A DNA stretch of 64,000 nucleotides, from contig NZ_JBHRTR010000023.1 in NCBI RefSeq assembly GCF_042646425.1, positions 162,898 to 226,897 of the forward strand, given 5' to 3'. The position numbers were made by a program, and so were the translations under genes. Below are positions 7,770 to 14,656 of the stretch, in pieces; position 1 is the stretch's first letter; each line of letters begins with the position of its first letter. A model generated the notes under the pieces. It made no database searches and was not told where the DNA came from. It worked only from the letters and a program-made list of their open reading frames with translations. Origin of the DNA: Marinibaculum pumilum (lineage in GTDB: Bacteria; Pseudomonadota; Alphaproteobacteria; Ferrovibrionales; Ferrovibrionaceae).

Positions 7770-8426
7770 ATGAGCAAGTTTCCTCGCTATGTCGTCGCGG
7801 CAGGCGCCGTGCTGACTGTTGCCGGAGCGGCCGGCACGGCTCTCGCGCACCATCCGATGGGCGGTGCGACGCCGAGCAACCTCGCCGAAGGGCTGCTTTC
7901 GGGCATCGGCCATCCGGTCATCGGGGTGGACCATCTGGCCTTCATCATTGCGGTGGGGATTGCCGCTGCATTCACGCCGCGCTCCTGGCTGTCGCCGCTC
8001 GCCTTCGTCGCCGCCACCGTTATCGGCTGCCTTTTCCTGGTCGGCGGGGTGATGCTGCCGGCGGCAGAGTTCGTGATCTCCGCATCGGTCGTCGTGGTCG
8101 GGGCGGCGATCCTGTCGGGCCGTGGCCTTCCGGCCTCGGCCTATGCCGCATTGTTCGCCGTGGCCGGCCTGTTCCATGGCTGGGCCTATGGCGAAGCCAT
8201 CGTGGGGGCCGAGAGCACGCCGCTCCTTGCCTATCTGGTCGGCTTCGCGGTCACCCAGTACCTGATCGCGCTGGGCGTCTCGAAGATCGTACAGGCGACC
8301 GTGAAGGCGGGTCCGGAAGGCCTTCCGCTGTGGCGGCAGGTCGGGCCGCGCCTCGCCGGCGCCGTCGTGGCCGGCGTCGGTCTGGCCTTCTTCCTCGAGG
8401 CTGTCGAAGGCGCCGTCTTCGCCTGA
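7770..8426 (+). CDS. HupE/UreJ-family metal permease, probably cobalt uptake for the nitrile hydratase
   Basis: A 218-residue membrane protein. A cleavable signal (TVAGAAGTALA then HHP) is followed by the hallmark GIGHPVIGVDHLAFIIAVGI, whose histidines and aspartate bind metal in HupE/UreJ proteins, then about six hydrophobic segments and a late FAVAGLFHGWAYGEAI. The ATG at 7770 follows AAAGGGGGGC; longer upstream readings would overlap the DksA-like gene. Family members move nickel or cobalt. No hydrogenase or urease gene is in the window, but a cobalt-type nitrile hydratase begins 86 bases downstream, so cobalt supply to that enzyme is the best inference. A factor-independent terminator directly after the gene means the two may be separately transcribed. 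Confidence 0.88.
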   Translation: MSKFPRYVVAAGAVLTVAGAAGTALAHHPMGGATPSNLAEGLLSGIGHPVIGVDHLAFIIAVGIAAAFTPRSWLSPLAFVAATVIGCLFLVGGVMLPAAEFVISASVVVVGAAILSGRGLPASAYAALFAVAGLFHGWAYGEAIVGAESTPLLAYLVGFAVTQYLIALGVSKIVQATVKAGPEGLPLWRQVGPRLAGAVVAGVGLAFFLEAVEGAVFA

Positions 8427-8431
8427 ACGCA

Positions 8432-8460
8432 GGGCCCGCTTCGGCGGGCCCTTCTTCCTT
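8432..8460 (+). terminator. Intrinsic terminator between permease and nitrile hydratase genes
   Basis: A perfect 8-bp stem GGGCCCGC (8432-8439), loop TTCG, GCGGGCCC (8444-8451), followed by TTCTTCCTT. The UUCG tetraloop and pyrimidine tail make this a textbook factor-independent terminator, ending 53 bases before the nitrile hydratase alpha start. Confidence 0.85.
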
Positions 8461-8512
8461 GTCTGATGTCTGCGCGTGTTACCGGAGGCTTTCTGGGTCG
8501 GGAGGACCTGAC

Positions 8513-9115
8513 ATGGCACATGACCATCACAACCGTCCGCTGACGGACGTCGAGTTGCGCGTCAAAGCTCTGGAATCCCTGCTGGTGGAGAAGGATCTGA
8601 TCGATCCGGCCGCGGTGGACGAACTGATCCAGATGTACGAGACCAAGATCGGCCCGCGCAATGGCGCGAAGGTGGTGGCCAAGGCCTGGTCCGATCCGGA
8701 ATACAAGAAGCGCCTCCTGGAGGACGGCACCAAGGCGATCGCCGAACTCGGCTTCTCCGGCCTGCAGGGCGAGGACATGATCGTCGTGGAGAACACGCCG
8801 CAGGTGCACAACATGGTCGTGTGCACCCTCTGCTCCTGCTATCCCTGGCCGACCCTGGGCCTGCCGCCGGTCTGGTACAAGTCGACGCCATACCGGGCGA
8901 AGGTGGTCGCCGATCCGCGCGGCGTGCTCAACGAATTCGGCACCAGCATCGGCGATGGTAAGGAAGTCCGTGTCTGGGATTCCAATGCCGAGCTGCGCTA
9001 CCTGGTCCTGCCGGAGCGGCCGGCCGGCACCGACGGGATGTCGGAGGACCAGCTGGCGGAACTCGTCACCCGCGACAGCATGATCGGCACCGGACTGCCG
9101 AAGTCGCCGGCCTGA
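8513..9115 (+). CDS. nthA: Nitrile hydratase alpha subunit, cobalt type
   Basis: Hydrates nitriles to amides using a non-corrin metal centre. The 200-residue protein carries the metal site VCTLCSCYPWP: Cys104, Cys107, Ser108 and Cys109, with Cys107 and Cys109 the ones oxidised to sulfinate and sulfenate in this family. Threonine in CTLC marks the cobalt enzymes (iron enzymes have CSLC). The rest, including LGLPPVWYKS and the C-terminal EVRVWDSNAELRYLVLPERP, is fully conserved. The ATG at 8513 is chosen for the GGAGG at 8501-8505. The N-terminal MAHDHHNRPL is histidine-rich. Thiocyanate hydrolase gamma is related, but length and the GLPPVWYKS region fit nitrile hydratase. It is followed by a split beta subunit and an activator gene. 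Confidence 0.95.
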   Translation: MAHDHHNRPLTDVELRVKALESLLVEKDLIDPAAVDELIQMYETKIGPRNGAKVVAKAWSDPEYKKRLLEDGTKAIAELGFSGLQGEDMIVVENTPQVHNMVVCTLCSCYPWPTLGLPPVWYKSTPYRAKVVADPRGVLNEFGTSIGDGKEVRVWDSNAELRYLVLPERPAGTDGMSEDQLAELVTRDSMIGTGLPKSPA

Positions 9116-9136
9116 CGCAGGCAAAGGGAGAGCATC

Positions 9137-9448
9137 ATGAACGGAGTACATGATTGCGGCGGGATGCACGGCATGGGGCCGATCGATCCCGAACCGAACG
9201 AGCCCGTCTTCAAGGAGGACTGGCAGCGCCACATGTTCGGCATGTTCATCGCGATCCTGCCGGCCGGCCTGTTCACCCTCGACCAGGTGCGCCACGCGAT
9301 CGAGCGCATGGGCGCCACCCACTACCTGAACACCAGCTATTACGAGCATTGGCTCGCGGCGCTGGAGACCCTGATGATCGAGGGCGGGCACGTCACCCGG
9401 GAAGAGCTCGACGCGCGCATCGCGCAGCTGTCGAAGGAGGCGGCGTGA
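9137..9448 (+). CDS. Nitrile hydratase beta subunit, N-terminal half as separate gene
   Basis: A complete 103-residue gene (GGGAGAG before the ATG) that covers only the N-terminal helical domain of a normal beta subunit of about 220 residues: MNGVHDCGGMHGMGP, EPVFKEDWQRHMFGMFIAIL and the YYEHWLAALETLMIE helix, ending TREELDARIAQLSKEAA. In ordinary nitrile hydratases this domain is joined to the SH3-like C-terminal domain; here that part is the next gene, which starts one base inside this stop codon (TGATG). Both halves keep good codon structure and their own starts, so this is an evolved split rather than a frameshift. Comparable three-subunit forms are known in toyocamycin nitrile hydratase and thiocyanate hydrolase. 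Confidence 0.9.
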   Translation: MNGVHDCGGMHGMGPIDPEPNEPVFKEDWQRHMFGMFIAILPAGLFTLDQVRHAIERMGATHYLNTSYYEHWLAALETLMIEGGHVTREELDARIAQLSKEAA

Positions 9449-9795
9449 TGGCGGCGCTGACGAAGGAAATGGTCCCGATGGTGGTCGGTGGCGGCGCCTC
9501 GGCGCGGGTCGAGAGCGACATGCCGGCGAAGTTCAAGGCCGGCGACACGGTCCTTGTCAGGAACATCAACCCGCCGACCCATACCCGGATGCCGCGCTAT
9601 ATCCGCGGCAAGACCGGCAAGGTCGAGCATGACCACGGTGTCTTCATCTATCCCGACGCTTCCGCCCATGGCGAGGAGAAGCCGCAGCACTGCTACAGCG
9701 TGAGGTTCACCGCGCAGGAGTTGTGGGGACCGGAGGCGAACGCGAAGGACTCGCTCTATATCGACCTGTTCGACGACTATATCGAAAAGGCCTGA
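9448..9795 (+). CDS. Nitrile hydratase beta subunit, C-terminal half as separate gene
   Basis: A 115-residue protein equal to the C-terminal SH3-like domain of nitrile hydratase beta: FKAGDTVLVRNINPPTHTR, MPRYIRGKTGKVEHDHGVF, then PQHCYSVRFTAQELWG and the ending SLYIDLFDDYIEKA. A short N-terminal tail (to about residue 25) replaces the linker. It starts at an ATG overlapping the stop of the N-terminal half by one base, so the two chains are made together. The arginines of THTRMPRYIRG correspond to the conserved beta arginines that contact the oxidised alpha cysteines in characterised enzymes. The similarity is closer to nitrile hydratase than to thiocyanate hydrolase alpha. Confidence 0.9.
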   Translation: MAALTKEMVPMVVGGGASARVESDMPAKFKAGDTVLVRNINPPTHTRMPRYIRGKTGKVEHDHGVFIYPDASAHGEEKPQHCYSVRFTAQELWGPEANAKDSLYIDLFDDYIEKA

Positions 9796-9823
9796 GGCGG
9801 CAGCAGGTCGCCATCGGAGTAGC

Positions 9824-10279
9824 ATGACCGCGGGACAGGACAGCGAACGGCCGGTGTTCGGCGTCGAGAGGGCGCCCCAGGAGATCCCGGGCGCGGGGAT
9901 GCGCGGGCGGCGAACGCCGCCCAGCCACCCCGACATGCCGCCCATCCCGCAGGATGCGGAGGGCCCCGTCTTCAAGGAGCCGTGGGAGGCGCAGGCCTTC
10001 GCCATGGTGCTGGACCTGTACGACAAGGGCCGCTTCACCTGGAACGAATGGGTGGAGACGATCAGCGCCGAGATCGCCGCGGCGAAGACCCGCGGCGATC
10101 CCGACCTGGGTGACAGCTACTACACGCACTGGCTGTCCGCGCTGGAGAAGCTGGTCGCGGCGAAGGGCCTCTCGTCTGCGGAGGAACTGGCCGGCCGCAA
10201 GGAAGCCTGGCGCCATGCCGACGAGCATCGCGACTTCGGTGCGCCGATCGAGCTGCACGACCACGACCAAGACCACTGA
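9824..10279 (+). CDS. Nitrile hydratase activator (accessory) protein
   Basis: A 151-residue protein that is a paralogue of the beta N-terminal domain: GPVFKEPWEAQAFAMVL, GRFTWNEWVETISAEI and SYYTHWLSALEKLV align with the same elements of the gene at 9137. This is the arrangement of the cobalt nitrile hydratase accessory proteins (P14K/NhlE-type), which carry alpha subunit, load cobalt and exchange it into the apo-enzyme. A proline-rich N-terminus of about 45 residues precedes the domain, and the C-terminus is strikingly histidine- and aspartate-rich (ELHDHDQDH), suitable for metal capture. It lies 28 bases behind the beta C-terminal gene and 8 bases before a monooxygenase gene. Confidence 0.88.
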   Translation: MTAGQDSERPVFGVERAPQEIPGAGMRGRRTPPSHPDMPPIPQDAEGPVFKEPWEAQAFAMVLDLYDKGRFTWNEWVETISAEIAAAKTRGDPDLGDSYYTHWLSALEKLVAAKGLSSAEELAGRKEAWRHADEHRDFGAPIELHDHDQDH

Positions 10280-10287
10280 CTGCGCCG

Positions 10288-11916
10288 GTGTCGAAGCGGG
10301 ACACCGAGGGGTTCGACTGTGACGTGATCATTGCCGGCGCCGGGCCTGTCGGCCTGACCCTGGCGATTGACCTTGGCCGCCGCGGCATAGGCTGCGTGGT
10401 GCTGGAGCGCAATTCCGGGCCCACGCCCTGGCCGAAGATGGACCGCACCAACGCCCGCTCGATGGAGATGTTCCGGCGCATCGGCCTGGCCGACCGGATC
10501 CGGGCGCGCGGCTATCCGGCCGACAATCCGATGGATGTCCTGCTGGTCCGCCGGCTCTGCGACCCGCCGCTGGCGGTCCTGCCATTCCCGTCGGTGGCGG
10601 AGGCAAGGCGACGGATCGCCGCCTGCCGCGACGGCTCGCTGCCGCTGGAACCCTACCAGCTGGTTTCCCAGAACGACCTGGAACCGCTGCTGCGGGAAGC
10701 CGCAGACGAACTGCCGGCGGTCAGCCTGCGGGACAGCTCGGAGCTGTTGTCGCTGACACAGGACGAGAACGGGGTGACGGCGGAGGTGGCGGATGCCGCC
10801 GGCGGTGGTTCGCATCACGTGCACGGCCGGTACCTGATCGGCTGCGACGGTGGCCGCAGCACGGTGCGCCGGGCGCTCGGCATCGGACTGGAGGGGCAGG
10901 GGGGCTTGCGGGAACTGCGGCAGGTCGTGTTCGGGTCGCGCGACCTCTACGCAAAGATCCGTGCCGGCAAGGGACGCCACTACAACTTCGCTGAGCCCAA
11001 CGGGTCGATGATCATCGCCCAGGGCAGCCGGCGGGAGTTCAGCCTGCACACCAACCTGCCGGCCGACACCGACTTCGTGCCGGTGCTGCGCGACCTGATC
11101 GGCTTCGACTGCGAGATCGAGATCCGCCACCTGCTGACCTGGCGCTACAACCTGCTGGTCGCCGAACGCTATCGCCTCGGCCGGGTCCTGCTGGCCGGCG
11201 ATTCCGCCCACCTGGTGATCCCGACCGGCGGCCTGGGCATGAACACCGGCGTCGGCGACGCCTTCGACCTATCCTGGAAGCTGGCCGGCACCCTGGCCGG
11301 CTGGGGCGGTCCGGGGCTGCTGGACGCCTACGAGGCGGAGCGGCGCCCGGTCGCCATGTTCAACCGCGATGCTGCCGGCTGGGCAGCGGAAGGCGTTCCG
11401 CTCTGGCGCCGCTACGTGACGCCGGAGGCGGTGCAGGATGGGCCGGAGCAGGCGGCGCTGATCGAGGCCTTCTGCACCTGTCACAGCCGGATGCACAACA
11501 TGGTCGGGGCGGAATGGGCCTACAGCTATGCCGGCTCGCCGCTGATCGCCGATGAACCCGGCAACGCGCCGGTCTGGGAGACCAGCCGCTACGAACCGCA
11601 TGCCCGGCCCGGCGTGCGGCTGCCGCATATGTGGCTCCGCGACGGGCGACCGATCCAGGATGTGGCGGGCGACGGCTATACCCTGCTGGACCTCGGCGGC
11701 GCGGAGGGCGGGTCGGGGGCCGCGACCCTGGCTGATGCGTTCGCCGCCCTCGGCGCGCCGCTCGGGGTCCTGCGGCTGGACGATCCCGACCTGCGCGCGG
11801 TCTATGGCCGCCGGCTGCTGCTGTTGCGGCCCGACCTGCACATCGCCTGGCGCGGCGAGAGGATGCCGGACGATCCGTTGGCCCTTGCGCGGCGGGTGAC
11901 GGGCCACCGGTCATAA
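10288..11916 (+). CDS. FAD-dependent aromatic monooxygenase (PheA/TfdB-MhpA group)
   Basis: A 542-residue class A flavin hydroxylase with GTG start 8 bases after the activator gene. Motifs in order: IAGAGPVGLTLAIDLGRRG (FAD, residues about 15-33), WPKMDRTNARSMEMFRRIG, the DG motif GCDGGRSTVRRALG, and the GD motif LLAGDSAHLVIPTGGLGMNTGVGDAFDLSWKL. The C-terminal 100 residues form the thioredoxin-like tail found in phenol-hydroxylase-like members. NAD(P)H-dependent hydroxylation of an aromatic acid or phenol is the family reaction; the substrate is not indicated. Placement at the end of the nitrile hydratase operon suggests it acts on a product of an aromatic nitrile, or that the operon serves one aromatic compound, but no amidase gene lies between to make the acid. 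Confidence 0.85.
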   Translation: MSKRDTEGFDCDVIIAGAGPVGLTLAIDLGRRGIGCVVLERNSGPTPWPKMDRTNARSMEMFRRIGLADRIRARGYPADNPMDVLLVRRLCDPPLAVLPFPSVAEARRRIAACRDGSLPLEPYQLVSQNDLEPLLREAADELPAVSLRDSSELLSLTQDENGVTAEVADAAGGGSHHVHGRYLIGCDGGRSTVRRALGIGLEGQGGLRELRQVVFGSRDLYAKIRAGKGRHYNFAEPNGSMIIAQGSRREFSLHTNLPADTDFVPVLRDLIGFDCEIEIRHLLTWRYNLLVAERYRLGRVLLAGDSAHLVIPTGGLGMNTGVGDAFDLSWKLAGTLAGWGGPGLLDAYEAERRPVAMFNRDAAGWAAEGVPLWRRYVTPEAVQDGPEQAALIEAFCTCHSRMHNMVGAEWAYSYAGSPLIADEPGNAPVWETSRYEPHARPGVRLPHMWLRDGRPIQDVAGDGYTLLDLGGAEGGSGAATLADAFAALGAPLGVLRLDDPDLRAVYGRRLLLLRPDLHIAWRGERMPDDPLALARRVTGHRS

Positions 11917-11923
11917 GCGCCGG

Positions 11924-11975
11924 TCCGGGGCGCCGCTCCGGGGCGCCGCTCCGGGGCGCCGCTCCGGGGCGCCGG
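11924..11975 (+). repeat. Four tandem 13-bp repeats
   Basis: The unit TCCGGGGCGCCGC is repeated at 11924, 11937, 11950 and 11963; the first three are identical and the last differs at its final base. Each contains the palindrome GGCGCC. The array starts 8 bases after the monooxygenase stop and fills most of the gap before the next gene. It could slip in replication or form alternate hairpins that help termination. Confidence 0.9.
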
Positions 11976-12056
11976 TCGGACGGTCGGGGCTGGACGCACT
12001 TGTGTGCGCGCAGGAACGACGGCACCATTTCCGTCGGGCCTGTTTGGAGTGATGCG

Positions 12057-12950
12057 ATGCAGATTGGCAGGCATGCCGCAACCTGCGCGATCCTTGCCGC
12101 AGGGCTGCTCTGCGCGGGACTGTCGGCGCCGGGCTCCGCCCGCGCGGAGACCGAGGCGGCGGAACAGGCCGCCGCTCCACCGGCGCCGCTGATCGATACT
12201 CATATCCACTACAGCCACGACGCGTGGGAGATGCTCCCGCCGGAGGCGGCCGTGCAGGTCCTGAGGGAGGCCGGGCTGCGCCGCGCCTTCGTCTCCTCCT
12301 CCTCCGACGACGGCACCCAGATGCTGGCGCAGGCGGCGCCGGACCTGATCGTCCCGGTGCTGCGCCCGTACCGGCGCCGGGGCGAGATCTCGACCTGGTT
12401 CCAGGATCCGACCGTGGTCGCGATGATCGAGGAACGCCTGGCCGCCAACCGCTATGCGGGCATCGGCGAATTCCACATCTACGGCGCCGATGCCGACGGG
12501 CCGGTGATGCGCCGCCTTGTGGAGCTGGCCAGGGAGTACGGCATCTTCCTTCATGCCCATGCCGACGCCGACGCCGTCGAGCGGCTGTTCGCGCAGGATC
12601 CGGAGGCACGCATCCTCTGGGCCCATTCCGGGTTCGCACAGCCCGACGAGGTCAGGGCAATGCTCGACCGCCATGACACCCTCTGGGCGGACCTGGCGTT
12701 CCGCAGCGAGCATGGCAGCGGCGGCAAGGTGGATCCCGGCTGGAAGCAGCTGTTCCTGGACCACCCCGACCGTTTCATGGTCGGGACCGATACCTTCACC
12801 CCGGAGCGCTGGTACTACGTGATCGACCATGCCGACTGGAGCCGCGCCTGGCTGGACGACCTGCCGCCGGACGTGGCAGAGCGGATTGCCTGGCGCAATG
12901 CCCAGGCCCTGGCGGACTGGGCCCTGGCCGACCCTGCGGCCAAGCGCTAG
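12057..12950 (+). CDS. Exported amidohydrolase-family (TIM-barrel) metal hydrolase
   Basis: A 297-residue protein with a cleavable signal peptide (CAILAAGLLCAGLSAPGSARA) and an Amidohydrolase_2-type barrel. Metal-ligand motifs are DTHIHYSHD (His49, His51), FLHAHADADAVE, LWAHSGF and the late GTDTF aspartate. The ATG at 12057 is chosen over one at 12000 because GGAG precedes it by 7 bases and the signal peptide starts there. The family includes decarboxylases, lactonases and amidases, mostly cytosolic; export to the periplasm is less usual. It is followed after 11 bases by a small exported YtkA-like protein and then a di-heme cytochrome, which suggests a periplasmic redox or metal-handling unit. 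Substrate unknown. Confidence 0.82.
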   Translation: MQIGRHAATCAILAAGLLCAGLSAPGSARAETEAAEQAAAPPAPLIDTHIHYSHDAWEMLPPEAAVQVLREAGLRRAFVSSSSDDGTQMLAQAAPDLIVPVLRPYRRRGEISTWFQDPTVVAMIEERLAANRYAGIGEFHIYGADADGPVMRRLVELAREYGIFLHAHADADAVERLFAQDPEARILWAHSGFAQPDEVRAMLDRHDTLWADLAFRSEHGSGGKVDPGWKQLFLDHPDRFMVGTDTFTPERWYYVIDHADWSRAWLDDLPPDVAERIAWRNAQALADWALADPAAKR

Positions 12951-12961
12951 GGCGCGGCACG

Positions 12962-13387
12962 ATGCGCGGATTGCTACCGGCGCGACTGATCCTGGTCGCG
13001 CTCGCCGTCGTGGCGCCTGCGACGACCGTTTCCGCGGCGCCCGATGGCTGTCGCTTCGCTGATGGCGGCGATGCCGCCGGCAGTCTCACCGTCGACGGGC
13101 AGGCCTACCTGTTCCGCTTCGACCCGCCGCGGCTTGGTGTCGGGCAGCGCTTTTCCGTCGATGTGAAGGGTTGCGGCGCGGCGGCGGCGACGCTCGCCGG
13201 GGTGGATGCCCGCATGCCGGCGCATCGCCATGGCATGAACTACCGGCCACGACTGCAGGCCGTCTCGGCCACGGCCTGGCGGGCCGAGGGCCTGCTTCTG
13301 CACATGCCTGGCTCCTGGCGCTTCCTGTTCATCTTCGACGGGCCTTCGGGCAGGACCGTAGCGGCAGTCGACCGCAAGGTCCAATGA
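12962..13387 (+). CDS. Exported YtkA-like small protein
   Basis: A 141-residue protein with signal peptide LPARLILVALAVVAPATTVSA and a beta-rich domain. The pattern MPAHRHGMNYRPRL followed by a hydrophobic strand, LLLHMPGSWRFLFIFDG, resembles YtkA-like/FixH-like domains, where the methionine and histidine cluster may bind copper. There are two cysteines (Cys30 and the one in VKGCGAA). It lies between the amidohydrolase and the di-heme cytochrome and overlaps the latter by 4 bases (ATGA), so it is a likely functional partner of the cytochrome. The family match is by pattern only. Confidence 0.6.
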   Translation: MRGLLPARLILVALAVVAPATTVSAAPDGCRFADGGDAAGSLTVDGQAYLFRFDPPRLGVGQRFSVDVKGCGAAAATLAGVDARMPAHRHGMNYRPRLQAVSATAWRAEGLLLHMPGSWRFLFIFDGPSGRTVAAVDRKVQ

Positions 13388-14589
13388 CCGCCGCCGGGGC
13401 GCTGCTGGCGCTCCTGCTTCTTGCCTGGCCGCTCGGGCTTCTGGCCGGGGACGAAACCGGGGAGGATCCGTTCGCCGCCTTCGACGCGGAGGCCCGCGCT
13501 CTGATTCTGTCGCACGGGCCCTGGCCGCCAGCGGCTGGGGTGGATCCGGGCAACCGGCTGTCCGGCGATAGCGCGGCCATCGCGCTCGGCGAACACCTGT
13601 TCGGCCTGCGCTCCCTGTCGCGCGACGGCCTGTTCTCCTGCGCCGACTGCCACGATCCGGCTTCGGGGTTCGACGACGGAAGGGCCGTTGGCGCGGCACG
13701 CCCGCAGCCGGGAGCGGCCGGGCCGCCGGTGCTGGACCGGAACACGCCCGGACTGTGGGACGCCCGCTTCCAGCGCTGGTTCGGCTGGGGCGGGGCCACC
13801 GACAGCCTCTGGGCGGCCAGCCTGCGGGCAATGACGGCCCCGCGCGAGATGGCAGCCACGGCGGCGGAAATCCGCGCCGCGCTGGCGGCGGATCGGCAGG
13901 CCGCCGACGGCTTTGCGGCCCTGTTCGATGCGACCCCCGCCGCGCTTCCGGCGGAGGAGGCGATGGTGCTGTCCGCCAAGGCGATCGCCGCCTATCTGGA
14001 GACCCTGGTCAGCCCGCGCACCCCGTTCGACGAGTTCCGCGATGCGCTGGCGCGCGGCGACCGGGTGGCGGGCCGCGCCTATCCGGCGGCGGCGCGCCGC
14101 GGGTTGGCGCTGTTCGTGGGGGCGGGGCGCTGCAGCCTCTGCCATTTCGGCCCGACTTTCTCCAACGGCGAATTCGCCGATATCGGCATGCCGTTCTTCC
14201 TGCCCGGCGGCGGTGTCGACAGGGGGCGCTACGGCGGCATCCAGGAATTGCGGGCCTCGCCGTACAGCCTGGCCGGCCGGTTCAACGACGATGCGGCGGG
14301 CCGGAGCGCCTGGGCCACGGAGGGCGTGGTGCTGGAGCATCGAAATTTCGGCGAGTTCCAGGTCCCCTCGCTGCGGGGGCTCGGTGCCACCGCGCCCTAC
14401 ATGCATGACGGCAGCCTGCCCGATCTGGAGAGCGTGGTCCGGCACTATTCCGACCTGGACATGGAGCGGCTGCATGCCGACGGCGAGGCGATCCTGCGGC
14501 CGCTGCACTTGAGCGACGGGCAGATTGCCGACCTGGTCGCGTTTCTCCGCACGCTCGAACCGGCGGGGGAGGCACCGCTGGCGGATTGA
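13384..14589 (+). CDS. Di-heme cytochrome c peroxidase / MauG-MbnH-type protein
   Basis: A 401-residue exported c-type cytochrome. A signal peptide (ALLALLLLAWPLGLLAG) is followed by two heme-binding sites: CADCH at 86-90 and CSLCH at 250-254. DRNTPGLWDARFQRWFGWGG, the FNDDAAG segment and EFQVPSLRGLGATAPYMHDGSL are the conserved blocks of bacterial di-heme peroxidases. Classical CcpA reduces H2O2 in the periplasm; MauG- and MbnH-like members instead use a high-valent state to oxidise residues of a partner protein. Translation is coupled to the YtkA-like gene (ATGA), which makes the partner-modifying type worth considering. The ATG at 13384 gives the signal peptide directly; an upstream open stretch overlaps the previous gene. 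Confidence 0.88.
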   Translation: MTAAGALLALLLLAWPLGLLAGDETGEDPFAAFDAEARALILSHGPWPPAAGVDPGNRLSGDSAAIALGEHLFGLRSLSRDGLFSCADCHDPASGFDDGRAVGAARPQPGAAGPPVLDRNTPGLWDARFQRWFGWGGATDSLWAASLRAMTAPREMAATAAEIRAALAADRQAADGFAALFDATPAALPAEEAMVLSAKAIAAYLETLVSPRTPFDEFRDALARGDRVAGRAYPAAARRGLALFVGAGRCSLCHFGPTFSNGEFADIGMPFFLPGGGVDRGRYGGIQELRASPYSLAGRFNDDAAGRSAWATEGVVLEHRNFGEFQVPSLRGLGATAPYMHDGSLPDLESVVRHYSDLDMERLHADGEAILRPLHLSDGQIADLVAFLRTLEPAGEAPLAD

Positions 14590-14656
14590 TGTTTCAGTTT
14601 TGCGACGGCTCCGATACCGTTCCCGCGGGGTCGATGGATCGGGGGAGGGGGACGGG

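Noticed and set aside
7770..8426. Nickel permease of a urease or hydrogenase cluster
   Set aside because: No urease or hydrogenase gene in the window; a cobalt enzyme lies directly downstream.
8513..9795. Thiocyanate hydrolase instead of nitrile hydratase
   Set aside because: The split organisation is shared, but alpha is only 200 residues and the beta halves match nitrile hydratase segments (MNGVHD, THTRMPRYIRGKTG, PQHCYSVRF) better; kept as an alternative to test.
9137..9795. Split beta subunit as a sequencing frameshift
   Set aside because: The first gene ends with a proper stop overlapping a new ATG, the second has its own N-terminal tail, and domain boundaries coincide with the break.
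11924..11975. Tandem repeats considered as a small CRISPR array
   Set aside because: Unit is 13 bases with no spacers and no cas genes nearby.
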